A DNA stretch of 64,000 nucleotides from contig NZ_JAQSDR010000039.1 of the NCBI RefSeq assembly GCF_029946005.1, positions 1 to 64,000 on the forward strand. The letters are read 5' to 3'. Positions 8,417-16,630 of this stretch are shown here, piece after piece. The notes under the pieces are model-generated. The model was given only the letters and a program-made list of their open reading frames with translations, searched no databases and was not told where the DNA came from. The stretch is from Aquabacterium sp. (GTDB taxonomy: Bacteria; Pseudomonadota; Gammaproteobacteria; Burkholderiales; Burkholderiaceae_C). Both the position numbers and the translations under genes were made by a program. Within the stretch, counting starts at the first letter, position 1. Each line of letters opens with the position of its first letter.

Positions 8417-10444
8417 ATGGCAGCCACTCCCCCCATCGCCTCGCCGACCTGCGCCGTCGCGGTCATCAAGCGCAATGGCACCACCGCCAGCTTCAACTTG
8501 GACAAGATCGTTCGCGCCATTGAACGAGCGGGCACCGCCACCGCCGAATTCAGCCCCGAGCGCGCCCAGGCCCTGGCCGCGCTGGTGAGCGACAAACTCC
8601 AACGCCGTGTGCCCACCGTGGAGCAGATTCAGGACCAGATCGAGCGCACGCTGCACGAGGCCGGCCACTTCGACACCGCCCGCGCGTTCATCGTCTACCG
8701 CGAACAGCGCCACACGCTGCGGCGCGACAAGGCCTGTGCGGTCGACGTGGAACGGTCCGTCAACGAGTACCTGTCGCAGCAGGACTGGCGCGTCAACGCC
8801 AACGCGAATCAGGGCTATTCGCTGGGTGGGTTGATCCTCAACGTGTCGGGCAAGGTCATTGCCAACTATTGGCTCGGGCATGTCTACCCGCCCGAGATCG
8901 GTGATGCCCACCGCGAGGCCGACATCCACATCCATGATCTGGACATGCTGTCGGGCTATTGCGCGGGCTGGTCCTTGCGCACGTTGTTGCACGAAGGCCT
9001 CAACGGCGTGCCCGGCAAGGTCGAGGCGGGGCCGCCCAAGCATTTGTCCAGTGCCGTTGGGCAGATCGTCAACTTTCTGGGTACGCTGCAAAATGAATGG
9101 GCCGGAGCCCAGGCCTTCAGCTCCTTCGACACCTACCTGGCACCCTACATCCGCCAGGACTCGCTGAACTACGAGCAGGTGCGCCAGTGCATTCAGGAGT
9201 TGGTCTACAACCTCAACGTGCCCTCGCGCTGGGGCACCCAGACACCGTTCACCAACCTGACCTTCGACTGGACCTGCCCCGAGGACCTGCGCGAGCAGGT
9301 GCCCATCATTGCCGGCCGAGAGACGCCCTTTGCCTACGGCGACTTGCAAGTCGAAATGGACATGATCAACCGCGCCTACATCGACGTGATGATGTGTGGC
9401 GATGCCAAAGGCCGGGCCTTCACGTTTCCCATCCCCACCTACAACATCACCAAGGACTTCGGCTGGGACCACCCCAACACCGAGTTGCTGTTCGAGATGA
9501 CGGCCAAGTACGGCCTGCCTTACTTTCAGAACTTCCTGAACTCGGACCTGCATCCCAACATGGTTCGATCGATGTGTTGCCGCTTGCAGCTCGACCTGCG
9601 CGAACTGCTCAAGCGCGGCAATGGCCTGTTCGGGTCGGCAGAGCAAACCGGCTCGCTGGGCGTGGTCACCCTGAACTGCGCGCGGCTGGGCTACCTCTAC
9701 CAGGGCAACGAGGCCGCCTTGCTGGCCCGCACCGATGAGTTGATCGAGCTGGGCAAGAGCAGCCTGGAGATCAAGCGCAAAGTGATCCAGCAGCACATGG
9801 ATGGGGGCCTGTTCCCCTACACCAAGCGCTACCTGGGCACGCTGCGCAACCACTTCTCGACCTTGGGGGTGAACGGCATCAACGAGATGATTCGAAACTT
9901 CACGGGCGATGTGGATGACATCACCACCCCCTGGGGTGAGGCCTTCGCCCTGCGCTTTCTCGACCACATCCGCGCCCGCATCGTCGACATCCAGGAAGAG
10001 ACCGGCCACCTCTACAACCTGGAGGCCACCCCAGCCGAAGGCACCACCTACCGTTTCGCCAAGGAAGACCTCAAGCGTTTTGCCGACATCCTGCAGGCGG
10101 GGCCCAAGGACATGCCCTATTACACCAACTCGTCGCAGCTGCCCGTGGGTCATTGCGACGACCCCTTTGAGGCGCTGGAGCGGCAAGAGGCCCTGCAGGC
10201 CAAGTACACCGGCGGCACGGTGCTGCACTTGTACCTGGGTGAGCGGGTGTCATCGGCCCAGGCTTGCAAGGAACTGGTGCGCCGCGCGCTCACCCGCTTT
10301 CGCCTGCCCTACATCACCATCACGCCCACGTTCTCGATCTGCCCCGTGCATGGCTACATCGCCGGTGAACACGAGTTCTGCCCCCACTGCGACGACGCAG
10401 CCCTCGCGCACAAGCGCACTCAACCCGAAAGGATCACCCCATGA
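8417..10444 (+). CDS. nrdD: Anaerobic ribonucleoside-triphosphate reductase, large part (lacks glycyl-radical segment)
   Basis: A 675-residue class III ribonucleotide reductase, which makes deoxynucleotides without oxygen. An ATP-cone occupies about residues 13-105 (VIKRNGTTASFNLDK). The catalytic barrel includes the NrdD motif around MVRSMCCRLQLD and a zinc site near the end (Cys642, His645, Cys655, Cys658). The protein then stops after about 17 residues. The usual following segment with the radical glycine (RVxGY...FNxGK) is absent here and is encoded by the next small ORF, which overlaps the stop by ATGA. AGGAG precedes the ATG at good spacing. It is regulated by the FNR and NrdR sites just upstream. 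Confidence 0.92.
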   Translation: MAATPPIASPTCAVAVIKRNGTTASFNLDKIVRAIERAGTATAEFSPERAQALAALVSDKLQRRVPTVEQIQDQIERTLHEAGHFDTARAFIVYREQRHTLRRDKACAVDVERSVNEYLSQQDWRVNANANQGYSLGGLILNVSGKVIANYWLGHVYPPEIGDAHREADIHIHDLDMLSGYCAGWSLRTLLHEGLNGVPGKVEAGPPKHLSSAVGQIVNFLGTLQNEWAGAQAFSSFDTYLAPYIRQDSLNYEQVRQCIQELVYNLNVPSRWGTQTPFTNLTFDWTCPEDLREQVPIIAGRETPFAYGDLQVEMDMINRAYIDVMMCGDAKGRAFTFPIPTYNITKDFGWDHPNTELLFEMTAKYGLPYFQNFLNSDLHPNMVRSMCCRLQLDLRELLKRGNGLFGSAEQTGSLGVVTLNCARLGYLYQGNEAALLARTDELIELGKSSLEIKRKVIQQHMDGGLFPYTKRYLGTLRNHFSTLGVNGINEMIRNFTGDVDDITTPWGEAFALRFLDHIRARIVDIQEETGHLYNLEATPAEGTTYRFAKEDLKRFADILQAGPKDMPYYTNSSQLPVGHCDDPFEALERQEALQAKYTGGTVLHLYLGERVSSAQACKELVRRALTRFRLPYITITPTFSICPVHGYIAGEHEFCPHCDDAALAHKRTQPERITP

Positions 10445-10641
10445 AGAGCATTTTGGCGACGTCGACCCACCCTGTTCTGGCCGAGCACGAGCGTCAGCGC
10501 TGTGAGATCTGGACCCGCGTGATGGGCTACCACCGGCCGGTGTCGTCCTTCAACACAGGCAAGAAAGGCGAGTTTGCCGAGCGTGTCTACTTCCGCGAAC
10601 CCGCCCGGCAAGCGGCGGCCTTCGTACTAGAAAAGGCCTGA
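10441..10641 (+). CDS. Small glycyl-radical domain protein of class III ribonucleotide reductase
   Basis: A 66-residue ORF that starts within the nrdD stop codon (ATGA). Residues 25-52 read as the C-terminal radical domain of NrdD enzymes: RVMGY (Gly29 is the candidate radical glycine), then RPVSSFNTGKKGEF and ERVYF. In most NrdD proteins this follows the zinc site in the same chain. Here it is a separate polypeptide with its own ATG. The clean overlap and intact motif suggest a functional split subunit rather than decay, but a translational frameshift that fuses the two cannot be excluded. Its stop lies one base before the nrdG start. Confidence 0.82.
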   Translation: MKSILATSTHPVLAEHERQRCEIWTRVMGYHRPVSSFNTGKKGEFAERVYFREPARQAAAFVLEKA

Positions 10642-10642
10642 G

Positions 10643-11335
10643 GTGCTGGAGGTCGGCGGTTTCACCCCACTGAGCACGACGGACTGGCCAGGCCAACTGG
10701 CCGCCGTGGTGTTTGTGCAAGGCTGCCCATGGCGATGCCACTATTGCCACAACGTCGACCTGCAACCGCGCGGCGGGGGCCAGCCCGAAGGCTGGCCTCT
10801 GGCCCTGGCCACATTGCAACGCCGCCAAGGCCTGCTGGACGGGGTCGTGTTCAGCGGGGGCGAACCCACCCTCGACCCAGCCCTGCCGGAGGCCATCGAG
10901 GCCGTGCGCTCGCTGGGCTTCAAGGTCGGGCTGCACACGGCGGGCATCTACCCCGACAGGTTGGAGCAGGTGCTGCCCCTCATCGACTGGGTGGGCTTTG
11001 ACATCAAGGCCAATTTCGCCGACTACGAGGGCATCACGGCCATGCCCCGCAGCGGCCTGCCTGCGCAGCGCAGTCTGCACGCGGTGCTGCAGGCGGTCCA
11101 ACATCAAGGCCTGGGACTGGAGGTTCGCACCACCTACCACCCTCAGCTCCACGACGACGAGCAATTGCTCACGTTGGCTTCAACGCTGGTGCGACTCGGA
11201 ATCCCGCGCTGGGTGGTGCAGCAGTTTCGACCGGCGCATGTCAGCCACGCCGCCCTGGCCGCATCCTGGCTGCCGCCCAGCGCCGCGCTGTGGCAACGGC
11301 TGAGGGACACCGGCATGGACCTGGCCCTGCGCTGA
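10643..11335 (+). CDS. nrdG: Anaerobic ribonucleotide reductase activating protein (radical SAM)
   Basis: A 230-residue radical SAM activase that generates the glycyl radical on NrdD using S-adenosylmethionine and a reduced 4Fe-4S cluster. The cluster motif CPWRCHYCHN starts near residue 29, and SGGEPTL follows near 70. The start is GTG at 10643, with AAAAGG six bases upstream inside the end of the previous ORF. It is longer than the Escherichia coli NrdG and belongs to the larger subgroup that often accompanies thioredoxin-type or unclassified NrdD enzymes. It completes the nrdD/small ORF/nrdG operon. Confidence 0.9.
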   Translation: MLEVGGFTPLSTTDWPGQLAAVVFVQGCPWRCHYCHNVDLQPRGGGQPEGWPLALATLQRRQGLLDGVVFSGGEPTLDPALPEAIEAVRSLGFKVGLHTAGIYPDRLEQVLPLIDWVGFDIKANFADYEGITAMPRSGLPAQRSLHAVLQAVQHQGLGLEVRTTYHPQLHDDEQLLTLASTLVRLGIPRWVVQQFRPAHVSHAALAASWLPPSAALWQRLRDTGMDLALR

Positions 11336-11361
11336 GCCGCCCCTGATAGACATCACAACTC

Positions 11362-12978
11362 ATGCAACAAAAATTCAAATCCGACGTGCTGATCGCAGGT
11401 GGTGGCCTCGCTGGCATCGTGACGGCCATCGAGTGTCTGCTTGGCGGCAAAAGCGTGACGCTGGTGGACCGCGACACGCCCGAGCGTTTGGGGGGGCTCG
11501 CTTTGTGGGCCTTTGGCGGCATGACGCTGATCGACACGCCTGTGCAACGCTTCATGAGGCTCAAAGACTCTCCCGAGATCGCGCTGCGCGACTGGATCCG
11601 CTTTGGCGAGCTGAGCGAGCACGATGTGCGGCCGCTGCAATGGGCCCGCCATTACGTGCAGCACTCCCGCGCCGAGGTCTACGACTGGCTGATCGAAAAA
11701 GGTCTGAAATTCATGCCAGCCGTGAACTGGGTTGAGCGCGGCTTGCGGGGCGACGGCAACTCGCTGCCCCGCTACCACGTGATCTGGGGGACCTCGCAGC
11801 TGCTGACGCGACGCATGATTGAATTGATGCACCGGGCCAAGACCGCGGGTCGCCTGACCGTGCTCCACCAGCATGAAGTGCAGAAGCTGGAGACCACGAA
11901 TGGCGCGGTGTCCGGCGTCTTGGCGATCAACCACGAGAGCGGTCGGCCTGTCGATCTGGCCGCGGACGTGGTGGTGCTGGCCATGGGCGGGATCAACGGC
12001 AGCCTTGAAGAGGCCCGGGCCAACTGGATCAAGGGCCGCCCCCTCCCCACCACCATGCTCAACGGCGCGCACCCGCATGCCAACGGAAAGCTTCACCACT
12101 TGGTGGCCGAACTGGGAGGACAAATCACCCGTGCGGGCGAGATGTGGAACTACTCGGCCGGGGTCCCTCACCCCAAGCCCCATTTCGATGGCCATGGTTT
12201 GTCGATCATTCCCATGAAATCGGCCCTTTGGTTGGACCACACCGGAAGGCGTATCGGGCCTGACCCACTGGTCGCTGGTTTTGACACCCACGCCATGTGT
12301 CAGAGGGTTGCAGCGCTAGAAAAACCCTATGCATGGCACCTGCTGAACTGGCGAATCGCCATCAAGGAGTTGGCGCTCTCGGGTGCTGAGCACAACCAGC
12401 GCATTCGCGACTGCCAGCCAGTGATGTTCTTGAAGGAAACGCTGATGGGCAACCACCGCCTCGTGCATCAGATGGTGTCAGAAAGTCAACATTTTCTGGT
12501 GGACGACACCCTGGGTGGCCTTGCCGCGAAAATGAACGCACTCGCAGGCACCCAGGATGTGAGCGCCGAAGTGTTGCAGCAAACCGCAGACGCCTTTGAT
12601 GCCAACTTTCTGTTGGGCGACAAACTTCACAACGACGAGCAACTGCGCCGCATTGAACACGCGCGCCATTGGGGCCCCGACCGATGGCGCACTTGCAAGC
12701 CCGCAGCGTTGCAGGCCAAGGGTTCCGGCCCGTTCCTGGCCATCCAGACCCAACTCATCACGCGCAAAAGTTTGGGCGGCTTGCAGACTGATTTGCAAAG
12801 CCGCGTGCAAGACGGCAACGGCCAGCCCATGCAGGGCCTGTACTGCGTGGGCGAGGCGGCAGGCTTTGGCGGCGGTGGCGCCAGCGGCAAGCGATCCCTT
12901 GAAGGCACCTTCCTGCCCGGCTGTATTCTCACCGCTCGGGCAGCGGCCCGCTCGATCATCAAGGGCCGTGACCTTTGA
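11362..12978 (+). CDS. FAD-dependent dehydrogenase (fumarate reductase/ketosteroid dehydrogenase superfamily)
   Basis: A 538-residue flavoprotein with the dinucleotide-binding motif IAGGGLAGIVTAIE at residues 10-23 and a C-terminal FAD motif (LYCVGEAAGFGGGGASGKRS, near 493-512). The family includes 3-ketosteroid dehydrogenases and fumarate reductase-like enzymes. The region between the two FAD motifs would hold the capping domain. No signal peptide or membrane segment is visible, so it is probably cytoplasmic. The true substrate is unknown. It is 44 bp before a ThDP-dependent enzyme gene in the same direction, so the two may act in one pathway. It follows nrdG by 26 bp but has no obvious functional tie to it. 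Confidence 0.8.
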   Translation: MQQKFKSDVLIAGGGLAGIVTAIECLLGGKSVTLVDRDTPERLGGLALWAFGGMTLIDTPVQRFMRLKDSPEIALRDWIRFGELSEHDVRPLQWARHYVQHSRAEVYDWLIEKGLKFMPAVNWVERGLRGDGNSLPRYHVIWGTSQLLTRRMIELMHRAKTAGRLTVLHQHEVQKLETTNGAVSGVLAINHESGRPVDLAADVVVLAMGGINGSLEEARANWIKGRPLPTTMLNGAHPHANGKLHHLVAELGGQITRAGEMWNYSAGVPHPKPHFDGHGLSIIPMKSALWLDHTGRRIGPDPLVAGFDTHAMCQRVAALEKPYAWHLLNWRIAIKELALSGAEHNQRIRDCQPVMFLKETLMGNHRLVHQMVSESQHFLVDDTLGGLAAKMNALAGTQDVSAEVLQQTADAFDANFLLGDKLHNDEQLRRIEHARHWGPDRWRTCKPAALQAKGSGPFLAIQTQLITRKSLGGLQTDLQSRVQDGNGQPMQGLYCVGEAAGFGGGGASGKRSLEGTFLPGCILTARAAARSIIKGRDL

Positions 12979-13022
12979 CCGGTCAGGCCTCACTCTTTCA
13001 CTAAAACCAAGCTGAGACTTTC

Positions 13023-14678
13023 ATGCCCAATGGCGCCAACGCATTGATTCGCACCCTGGTGGATGCCGGTATCACCACCTGCTTCACCAACCCGGGCACG
13101 TCCGAGATGCACTTTGTGGCCGCCCTCGACACGGTGCCCGAGATGCGCGCCGTGCTGACCCTGTTCGAAGGCGTGGCCACCGGTGCGGCCGATGGCTATG
13201 GCCGCATGGCCGACAAGCCAGCTGCCACACTGTTGCACCTGGGTTGCGGCCTGGGCAATGGCTTGGCCAACTTGCACAACGCGCGCAAGGGCAAGGTGCC
13301 CATTCTGAACATCGTGGGGGACCACGCCACGCACCACGTGCCCTACGACGCACAACTGCAGTCTGACATCGAGACCGTGGCGCGCAATGTTTCCTCATGG
13401 GTGCGCACCTCACAGTCAACGGCGGCTCTGTGCCATGACGCCGTGGAAGCCATTGGTGCCTGCATGGGCCCGCCAGGACAGGTCGCCACGCTGATTCTCC
13501 CCGCCGACGTGTCATGGAGCGAGGGGGGCGTACCTGCCGAAACACCCACCTTCAAAGAGCCTGCCGCAGCCGACGATGCCGCCATCGCGGCCATTGCCCA
13601 GGCATTGGATGGCGAAGGCAAAAAGGCCATTTTGCTGGGTGGGCGCGCGCTCCGCACCCCAGCACTCATGGCGGTGGCGGCCATCGCAGCCAAGACCGGT
13701 GCCAAACTTTTCGCAGAAGTGTTCCCCACCCGCATCGAGCGTGGCGCAGGCCTGCCGCCGGTAGAACGCATTGCCTACCTGGCTGAGCTGGCTGGCGTTC
13801 AGCTGGCCGGTCTGAGCCACCTGGTCCTGGTGGATGCCAAGGCGCCGGTGTCATTTTTTGCCTATCCCGGCAAGAAGAGCTACCTGGTGCCCGAAGGGTG
13901 CCAACTGCACACCTTGGCATCATTCACCCAGGATGTGACCGCCAGTCTGCGCAAGCTTTCCATGGCCGTGGGGGCTGGGCAAACGGCCCCGGCGCTGCAA
14001 GCGCCAAAACGCCCGGGTCGTCCGCGCGGCAAGTTCACCGCCGACAAAGTGTGCAAGGCCATCGGCGAGCTGATGCCCGAAAGAGCCATCATCGTTGACG
14101 AAGCTCAGACCTCGGGAATCATGCTGCCCATGTACACCGCGGGCGCCCCAAGCCATGACGTCGTCACGCTCACGGGCGGAGCCATTGGGCAAGGCCTGCC
14201 CAATGCAGTGGGCGCGGCCATTGCCTGCCCAGACCGCAAGGTCATTGCCTTGGCGGGTGATGGCTCCGCGATGTACACCATCCAGGCTTTGTGGACCATG
14301 GCACGCGAGAAGCTGGATGTCGTCAACATCATCTTCAACAACCGGTCCTATTCCATCCTCAATGTGGAACTTCAGCGCGTGGGTGCGAGCGGTGCAGGCG
14401 ACAGGGCTCGCGCACAGCTGGACCTGAGAACTCCTCCGCTGGACTTCGTGCTGCTGGGCGAAAGCATGGGTGTGCCATCCAAGCGAGCCACGAGCACCGA
14501 GGAGTTCCTGGCGGCGCTCGAGCACGCGTTGTGCACACCCGGGCCGCACCTCATCGACGCCATCGTGCCCCCCACCTTGGACGGTCTCAAGCTCCGGATC
14601 CTGCCGCAGTTGCTGCAGTCACTGGCCCATTTGCCCCCGCCCATTGCCCGCGCGCTCAAGCGCAAGATGGCCCCTTGA
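13023..14678 (+). CDS. Thiamine diphosphate-dependent enzyme, acetolactate synthase large-subunit family
   Basis: A 551-residue ThDP enzyme. The N-terminal pyrimidine-binding domain has the catalytic glutamate in LFEGVATGAADGYGRM (near residue 50). The C-terminal pyrophosphate domain has the GDG...NN motif (LAGDGSAMYTIQ through IIFNNRSYS, about 413-445). It resembles benzoylformate decarboxylase and acetolactate synthase homologues that lack a regulatory subunit; no ilvN-like gene is adjacent. The interdomain linker contains a basic KRPGRPRGK stretch. It lies 44 bp after the FAD dehydrogenase gene. The reaction is unassigned: decarboxylation or carboligation of a 2-oxo acid is the general expectation. 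Confidence 0.8.
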   Translation: MPNGANALIRTLVDAGITTCFTNPGTSEMHFVAALDTVPEMRAVLTLFEGVATGAADGYGRMADKPAATLLHLGCGLGNGLANLHNARKGKVPILNIVGDHATHHVPYDAQLQSDIETVARNVSSWVRTSQSTAALCHDAVEAIGACMGPPGQVATLILPADVSWSEGGVPAETPTFKEPAAADDAAIAAIAQALDGEGKKAILLGGRALRTPALMAVAAIAAKTGAKLFAEVFPTRIERGAGLPPVERIAYLAELAGVQLAGLSHLVLVDAKAPVSFFAYPGKKSYLVPEGCQLHTLASFTQDVTASLRKLSMAVGAGQTAPALQAPKRPGRPRGKFTADKVCKAIGELMPERAIIVDEAQTSGIMLPMYTAGAPSHDVVTLTGGAIGQGLPNAVGAAIACPDRKVIALAGDGSAMYTIQALWTMAREKLDVVNIIFNNRSYSILNVELQRVGASGAGDRARAQLDLRTPPLDFVLLGESMGVPSKRATSTEEFLAALEHALCTPGPHLIDAIVPPTLDGLKLRILPQLLQSLAHLPPPIARALKRKMAP

Positions 14679-14728
14679 GGGAAGCGCATCACACTACACT
14701 GACCCATCACCTTGACCATCATCCTGAC

Positions 14729-15133
14729 ATGAGCATCACCACCTTCAATCAACTGCTGCAGGCAGCCCGCCAACAACCCGATGCCCAGCGGCTGCTGTTG
14801 GTGTTTGCCGGTGCGGGCCTGCCCGAGGGCTGCACCCCTGAGCAACGCGCCGCTTTCGAAGCTGGCCACGGCGGCGAGTTGACACCCCTGGCGTGTGTGG
14901 ACAAGACCCCCGATGAGCTGGGCAGCTTCGCCCAGTTGACGCAAGAGGCGGAGCAAATGGTTCAGGACTGGGCCATCGTGTTCGTGGCAGGCATGTCCGG
15001 CAAAGGCCAGGTGCCCCCCACCAGCGCCGAGGCGCAGCCTCAGCTGCAACGGATGGTGGACGCCATCAAGGGCGGGCAACTGGGCACCTTGATCCCCTTC
15101 AATCGGGAAGGCGAGGCGGTGCGGCTGGGCTGA
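14729..15133 (+). CDS. Conserved small protein of unknown function
   Basis: A 134-residue soluble protein starting MSITTFNQLL. I recognise it as a conserved proteobacterial protein sometimes labelled ribonucleotide reductase subunit alpha in databases, a name not supported by any reductase motif here. It has no membrane segment or signal peptide. Longer upstream reading in this frame runs into the ThDP gene and is not credible. The end overlaps the convergent outer-membrane lipoprotein gene by 35 bp. I cannot assign a function. Confidence 0.7.
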   Translation: MSITTFNQLLQAARQQPDAQRLLLVFAGAGLPEGCTPEQRAAFEAGHGGELTPLACVDKTPDELGSFAQLTQEAEQMVQDWAIVFVAGMSGKGQVPPTSAEAQPQLQRMVDAIKGGQLGTLIPFNREGEAVRLG

Positions 15134-16601
15134 AATCAGCCGACCACCCGCCCCCCAGCGCCTTGTAAAGCAGGACTGTGTAAAGCGCCTGCGACACATT
15201 GACCTGGATGGTCTCGTCCTCTCGTTGCAAGGCCGTGGCCTCGGCCTCCAGCGCGGCCTGCAGCAACTCCTGACCATTCACGAACAGGGCATGTTTGTGC
15301 TCGGCCACTTTGCGCGCCAGCCTGGCCGAGTTGCCGAGTTTCTCGAAGCGGACATCGAAGGACTTCTTCGCGGTGTACGCGTTCTCGACGTCTTCCAAGG
15401 CCGCCAGCACGGTTTGTTCGTACTGCACCGCCACGCCCTCCAGCTGAGCTTCGTTGGCTGCAATGTTGGCGCGAATGCGCCCCCCTTCGAGCAGAGGCAA
15501 CCTCATGCCAATGCCCATGGACTGGATGCTGAAATTGCGCCCCTCGATGTGGTCTGGATGGATGCGCCCGGACAGCACGCCAAACCCCAGGTAGAACTTG
15601 GGAAACAACTCGGCCTTGGCGGATCCCAGTTTGGCCGCCTGCGAGCGCACCTTGCGCGCTGCGCCACGCACATCAGGCCGACGCTCCAGGACGTCGCTGG
15701 GCAATACCTCGGGCAACTCGGTGGGGAGGTGGCTGCTGACGGGCTGAAGCGGCAAAACCTTCAATGACTCGGGCACATGCCCCATCAACACGGCAATGCG
15801 GCGCACATGGCTTTGCAGCTTGGCCTTCAATGGTTCAATTTGCGACTCGGTGAAATCAAGTTGCAGGGCCGCTCGGTCTACCTCAGAGGCCGTGGTTTGC
15901 CCCGCATTGAAGCGCCCCGAGGCGTACAGGTGCAGTCGCTGAGCCACGGTCACGCCTTGGTACAACAGCCCCAGTCGGCGCTCGGCCCCCCGCGCCTCAA
16001 AATAGTTGGTCGCAATGTCGGACGCCACCATCAGCTGGGCGCCATGCTTTTGCTCGTGGGCCCCCATGACCAGCTCACCCACCATGTCGGCATCGCTGTG
16101 GCGTGCACCGAAGATGTCGATCTCCCACACGGCGTCCAAGCCGAAGGCGTGGGTGTTGCCCTGCGTTTTGGTGGGCGGCATGTCCAGCGGAGGCAGGGGA
16201 AACGGCAGGTTCAACTGGCCTTGCACCGGGGAAGGAGTTTCCTGGCGACCGCGCGAGGCCCCCGCCACGGCCGCCACGGTGGGATAGTAGGCCGACTCGG
16301 CCACTCTCAGGTAAGCGCGGGCCTCCTTGATGCGGGCCAACGCCACCCGCACATCCAGGTTGTTCTTGAGCCCTTCTTCGATGTAGCCGCTGAGCACCGG
16401 GTCTTCCAGCCCAGCCCACCATCTGGACAAATCAGGCATGGCCGAGCCTGCGGGTCGGGCGGTGGCAGCGTCCATCTGGGTCGGCAAAGCCTCCTGCATG
16501 GCCGGGACGGCCACCCGCACAGAGGTGCACGCAGGCAACAGCGACACGACCAGCGCGCTGACCAGGCAGCGTTTATGAAACTCAGGCACTAGAGCAATCA
16601 C
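15099..16601 (-). CDS. Outer-membrane efflux lipoprotein, NodT family
   Basis: A 500-residue TolC-like outer-membrane channel of the RND/NodT lipoprotein type. The signal peptide ends in a lipobox LLPAC, with the lipidated Cys near residue 23. Two OEP repeats follow, including ALARIKEARAYLRVAESAYYP and ERRPDVRGAARKVRSQAAKLG, the typical NodT LERRPDV motif. The start is GTG at 16601, supported by AAGAGGAG six bases upstream; longer open frame to 16817 has no such site. It is the last gene of the HlyD-RbbA-permease-OMF operon and would give the exporter its exit through the outer membrane. Substrate unknown. Confidence 0.88.
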   Translation of the reverse strand: MIALVPEFHKRCLVSALVVSLLPACTSVRVAVPAMQEALPTQMDAATARPAGSAMPDLSRWWAGLEDPVLSGYIEEGLKNNLDVRVALARIKEARAYLRVAESAYYPTVAAVAGASRGRQETPSPVQGQLNLPFPLPPLDMPPTKTQGNTHAFGLDAVWEIDIFGARHSDADMVGELVMGAHEQKHGAQLMVASDIATNYFEARGAERRLGLLYQGVTVAQRLHLYASGRFNAGQTTASEVDRAALQLDFTESQIEPLKAKLQSHVRRIAVLMGHVPESLKVLPLQPVSSHLPTELPEVLPSDVLERRPDVRGAARKVRSQAAKLGSAKAELFPKFYLGFGVLSGRIHPDHIEGRNFSIQSMGIGMRLPLLEGGRIRANIAANEAQLEGVAVQYEQTVLAALEDVENAYTAKKSFDVRFEKLGNSARLARKVAEHKHALFVNGQELLQAALEAEATALQREDETIQVNVSQALYTVLLYKALGGGWSADFSPAAPPRLPD

Positions 16602-16630
16602 GACAGTCTCCTCTTGGTGGGGCGAACCGA

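Noticed and set aside
8402-10228. A 608-residue open frame opposite nrdD
   Set aside because: Antisense shadow; its amino-acid content mirrors nrdD codons and it would end in the nrdD promoter.
14291-15133. A 280-residue version of the small protein at 14729-15133
   Set aside because: The upstream part reads through the ThDP gene in a different frame and has no similarity. The conserved protein begins at MSITTF.
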